Origin: Aculops lycopersici
Lineage: Eukaryota > Arthropoda > Arachnida > Trombidiformes > Eriophyidae
Assembly: GCA_015350385.1 (NCBI GenBank)
Contig: WNKI01000004.1
Location: forward strand, 902,174 to 966,173
Length of the DNA stretch: 64,000 nucleotides
Direction of reading: 5' to 3'
Part shown: positions 60,486 through 64,000 of the stretch, in pieces
Position numbering within the stretch: position 1 is the stretch's first letter
Layout: each line of letters opens with the position of its first letter
Notes under the pieces: model-generated
The model's input: the letters and a program-made list of their open reading frames with translations, nothing else
Database searches by the model: none
What the model was told of the DNA's origin: nothing
Program-made: the position numbers and the translations under genes

Positions 60486-61440
60486 CCAACTGATGACAGG
60501 CAGCTGTCAGCAATCGACTTTTATGCCGCCAGCTAAGCAAGCAGACAACCAGAAAGACGGAGAGACACAACCGAAATTTGGTGAATCAAATCACAAGTGC
60601 CCCATTGGGGGCGAGCTAAATCATAGAGTGTCGTCTACTTGTTGATCAATGATTGGCTGGTTTGTGTTAGTTTTGTGCTTATACCTGCCATCGGCAACCG
60701 CTCAGATGCTGTGTTGAAGGGACTAGCACTCGAGCTTCAGCAGGTGCAATCCTTTAACCATACATCAACAGCAACAAAGTCCAAGGGCAAGAAACAACAA
60801 TAGCCAAAGTTAACAACAAAAACCACCGGTTGACTCTCGGGCAGATCAGGTGGCAGTCTATCAAGCGAGCGATGAACTCTAGTCAATTGTGAGTGAGTTA
60901 CCTGGTCGTTTGTTTGCTCAGGTGATCCACTTGTTGCTTTTGCATCATCTTTCTCCTCCTCCTCCACATCGTTGTCTTTTAAAATCTCGACCTTCGCCGC
61001 TTTTGTTGTCGCTTGTGTCATTTGCAATTCATTGTTGTTTCCAAGTCATGATGTCATTTGAATGACGTCCGAACGTTCAGTGGCTCAGAGATCAAGGTAA
61101 GCACCACGAGCTTGCGTCTTGTGTCTTAAGGATCAATAAACCATAACGACCACTTGTTGCCAGCAACTGGTAGCGAGCAATCGATAGCTATGGGCGCAGA
61201 GTTAATTATTTATAGCTTCTATTTTATTTTCAATCAATAATCACAAGGCCAATGAAATCGATATGCTCGGCCTTCAACTTTCTCTCTTCGTGGCTCAAGA
61301 ACACTCCCATCTTTTTTATATCCTATTTATCTTTTTTAAGGCTATCGTTCAGATGCAACATAGAAAAAATATAGAGTGATACAAACACGCAAGTACATCA
61401 GCAAAATCTATGAATATTCCTCAGGTATAACAAACAAACT

Positions 61441-61467
61441 AGATAGATAGATAGATAGAGAGAGAGA
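61441..61467. repeat. GATA/GAGA microsatellite
   Basis: Four to five GATA units running into GA units. Confidence 0.9.
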
Positions 61468-61975
61468 CACTTATCTACTCTCGGGTCCAAATAACGACAA
61501 GACCACCTCCGTTGACTTTGCAAACTTGTCCTTACCTCCTCGTGCATTAGTTTTCTAGATGTCTAGTTAGGTTTGTTTGATTTTTGTCGGCTCGGTTCTC
61601 TTTTTGTAAGTTGCCGCCATGGCTACTATCGCGTCCGTCGTCGTCGTCGTCATCGTTGCCGCCTCCTCCTCCTCCTTATCCCTCGAAACAGCTACTAGCT
61701 CGTGATGATAAAAGTCGGCGTCAATCATTAGGCTGTCGTCAGTTGCAAACAAACGCTCTTCTAGTGGACAAACAAGAAAATGGTTAAGAGTTTTTGAGTT
61801 AAGTTTAGTTAAGTTTAGTTGAGTTTGTTGGCTGAAGAGACCAGGAGTAGTAAATCATCATAATCACTGCAGTCATCTGTGAGTGTTCATATTTCATATT
61901 AGTTACAAAGTCACTTAGTTAGTCTCAGAGATCACCTCGTGAAAATCAACCGTAGAAAGCGAAAACCTCGTGCCC

Positions 61976-62620
61976 ATTAACACGATGAAGTCGTCAAGTT
62001 TTCAAGTTGGTTTTAAATTGATTCTCGCAACCTCAGCGTTGTCCTCCATCTTGTCGCTCCTCCTCCTTCCCAATGGCGGCAACGCATTGGTTGCCTCAAA
62101 AACCACAGGTCGGCTATCAATGAGCACAGACGACACCGAGAGTATCAAGTCGTTTGAGTCAGCAAAAACGAATGCTATGGTATCAGAATCAACACCACAA
62201 CCACCACCAACAACAACCAGGAGACCAACAACCACAACCACTAGCAAGAGTTTGGCCAGGAAGAGTCATAGACAGCAGCAGCGCCAACAGCAACCGGAAG
62301 TGCCCGAGTACCAGGCTCTAGAGTCGAACATAGCCAATGCAAAGGTTCAGGTGAATCCGCAGGACATGCAAGTGGCCGCCGGCCACCATCATGGCAAGTC
62401 GCACGGCAAGTACTACATGTACGCGGAGTCGCCCAAGAAGGGTGCCTACAAGATGGGCTTTAAGCGGGGAAACCATAAGCATATGATTATGCGCAAGGAG
62501 TCGCTCCACGGCAGCCACTTTCACTCCTACTTCAAATGGCACGACAAGAAGGGAAAGGGAAGCCATAAGTGGGAGTACAAACATGGGGATAAGAAGAAGC
62601 ACGGCCACCATTACGGATAA
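61976..62620 (+). CDS. Secreted His-rich protein, SNIANAKV family, member 2
   Basis: The start used by the track translation lies two codons upstream, but a clean ATG for a signal peptide is at about 61985 (MKSSSFQVGFKLILATS, then ALSSILSLLLL), giving about 211 residues. A Thr/Pro-rich linker (about 60-90) and a Gln/Arg-rich stretch (98-108) precede the family block SNIANAKVQVNPQDMQVAAGHHH. A Lys/His/Gly/Tyr-rich C-terminal domain then carries FKWHDKKGKG. It shares block order with the gene at 59375-60217 but has a longer basic C terminus. The two are divergent neighbours, consistent with local duplication. Extracellular, function unknown. Confidence 0.7.
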   Translation: MNTMKSSSFQVGFKLILATSALSSILSLLLLPNGGNALVASKTTGRLSMSTDDTESIKSFESAKTNAMVSESTPQPPPTTTRRPTTTTTSKSLARKSHRQQQRQQQPEVPEYQALESNIANAKVQVNPQDMQVAAGHHHGKSHGKYYMYAESPKKGAYKMGFKRGNHKHMIMRKESLHGSHFHSYFKWHDKKGKGSHKWEYKHGDKKKHGHHYG

Positions 62621-63542
62621 TAGATACTAAGTTGAAGTTATAGCTTTGGCTGATATATATATATACTCATACTTATTTTTATATATCTCCTCCCTCTTGT
62701 GAGATCAATTGAGTTGCCGGTCTTCAATTAAGACATCAGAGGTCTTTTTTGCCGCTTCGTGTGAGTGAGTGAGTGAGTAAACTGACACTAGCTTCAGTTG
62801 TAATGGCGGCGGCGTTTGCGGCGGTAGTGGCGACAATTACAAACGAGCAGCCGCCTTCGAGTTTGACACTTGAAGAGAGAGAGAGAGAGAGAGATGAAGG
62901 ACGAAAAAAGCGCAGCCCTTCCGCCGCAGTTTTCCGATGCCAGTGTTGTGTGCGTCAACAGGTTGCCGCGAGCGCGTTAGCAGGGTGGCTGTGAGCGAAA
63001 CACACGCACACACCGACGGCCACCCACCTGGTGCCGAGTTTTACCTGTATGCTCCAAACTCCAGCGAGTTCCATGATTTTGAGTGCATGTGTCTATCCTC
63101 CGCTACCGCTTGGTCCGTATCATTAGCGACCGATTCAGTGACGGTGGCGGCGGCGGCGGCGGTAGCGGCTGCAACGGAAGAGGATGGAGCTAATTTAGGT
63201 TTTTCGCTTTGAGTTTAGTGTTGGTATTAGTGCCAATGTTGGTGGTGCGATTGGAGGGGCGGCCACGATGACCACGGCAACGGCCACCAAGGACAGGCCA
63301 CCACCATGAGGCCGGTTCGAGGCGCCGCCAATTGTGCGGCGCGAGTCTAATAATCACAACAACAACAACAACAACAAGTTGCACACAAACATTCAGACAC
63401 ACAGGTAACATCGACATCAGGTTACCTGAGCGCGCGGAAATTGGACACTCAATTGGCCTTTACAACCATTACGAGAGTTGCTCTAGGAATTCCACAAGTG
63501 GCCGGTCACTTCGCTCAATTGATTCCCGGTCGCCAAGTTGCA

Positions 63543-63581
<39 letters not shown>

Positions 63582-64000
63582 TCGGCAATGACTGCCACTT
63601 GTTATCATTCGTTAGATCGCGATAACTGGGCCGCCTCGTTGCCCATTTGCTCAGCTACTATTATTACTACTACTTCTTCTGTTGCTGCTGCCCCCCCCCA
63701 ATTCGACTGCTGCCTAGAGTCCTCTGGCAGCCAGGTGGGGCCAACTCAACACTCGAGCCAAGCGCGCCCACCGAAACCAACACGGAGTTGGAGGAACCCA
63801 TAAAGATCATCATCATCATCGTCGTCATCAACAGCATCAACAGGTTGCAACAGAAACAGGAACACGCCGACTTGACAGGCGGACGGGCTGATAGCATCAA
63901 CTTTGGACTAACAATCGGCGGCTCCGGTGGCCTCAAGGCGAGCGACTGAGCAGAGTATTAAATTCCTGGCCAATTTTCAATTCTATCTTGAAGTGAAAGC
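62621..64000. other. Right end: non-coding, repeat-rich
   Basis: A TA run at 62653-62664, GTGA units at 62760-62778, an AG run at 62874-62894, GGC (63142-63162 and 63543-63574) and CAA (63356-63376). The frames here have no protein character. CAACAGGTTGC words occur at 62955 and 63838. The region may be the 5' part of a gene beyond the window. Confidence 0.45.
63543..63574. repeat. GGC microsatellite
   Basis: Ten uninterrupted CGG/GGC units. Confidence 0.9.

Larger units (their letters stand above)
60218..61969. other. Divergent spacer between the two His-rich genes
   Basis: Head-to-head spacer of about 1.7 kb. Contains a TATA-like site toward the minus-strand gene (60478-60485), a CT run (60430-60446), a GATA/GAGA run (61441-61467), CAACARGTG copies at 60928 and 61151, and a TTTAGTT repeat (61797-61829). 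No further gene. Confidence 0.5.

Noticed and set aside
1..64000. tRNA, rRNA or known microRNA genes
   Set aside because: I looked for cloverleaf-type blocks and well-known animal microRNA seeds in the spacers and saw none. A covariance-model scan would be needed to be sure; the tRNA-Asn match at 27810-27820 is only an 11-nt primer site.

Overview
The window looks like nuclear DNA of an arthropod, most likely a chelicerate such as a mite. The animal genes present include p190RhoGAP, the MOF histone acetyltransferase, RagC/D, cyclin B, CKS, dynactin p25, a CD36-family receptor, a DPP10-like protein, a lipid-transfer protein and a cytochrome P450 relic. Most genes are intronless or nearly so. 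Coding regions are full of Gln, Asn and Ser runs, and spacers are full of short simple repeats. The organism call is inference; no rRNA or mitochondrial marker is present.

Layout. 1-12.4 kb is compact: a DPP6/10-like membrane protein (-), a PA-domain secretory protein (+), a CD36/SCARB receptor (-), a spacer with several perfect hairpins, RagC/D (+), an overlapping COQ10 / PHRF1-C-terminal-domain pair (-), an acidic nuclear protein (+) and a BolA2-like protein (+). 12.4-20.8 kb is one five-exon p190RhoGAP gene (-). 21.6-27.9 kb is a complete LTR retrotransposon (-). 28.5-29.8 kb is MOF/KAT8 (+). 30-32.7 kb is a low-complexity orphan gene (-). 32.7-39.2 kb is largely gene-free and ends in a broken P450. 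39.4-41.6 kb is a divergent TM9SF protein (-). 41.6-49.4 kb is gene-poor, with one small secreted peptide. 49.5-54.1 kb encodes a large lipid transfer-like protein (-). 54.8-58.9 kb holds cyclin B (-), CKS (+), dynactin subunit 5 (-) and a basic tail-anchored-like protein (-). 59.4-62.6 kb holds two divergent secreted His-rich paralogues.

The most striking feature is the retrotransposon. Its pol order (protease, integrase, RT, RNase H) is Ty1/copia, yet it carries a third gene with the layout of a class I viral fusion glycoprotein: signal peptide, basic cleavage site, hydrophobic stretch, heptad region, membrane anchor and tail. Its 114-bp LTRs are identical by eye, it has a 5-bp target duplication, and its ORFs are open. 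Its primer-binding site matches the anticodon arm of tRNA-Asn. It sits in the common 5' spacer of p190RhoGAP and MOF.

Other links between neighbours: cyclin B and CKS, both CDK1 partners, are head-to-head across about 600 bp. COQ10 and the next ORF overlap by 29 nt on the same strand, which suggests a dicistronic mRNA. A 9-mer, CAACA(A/G)GTG, recurs far above chance in the non-coding DNA from 38 to 61 kb. Its CAACAGGTG form resembles a Snail/Scratch zinc-finger site.
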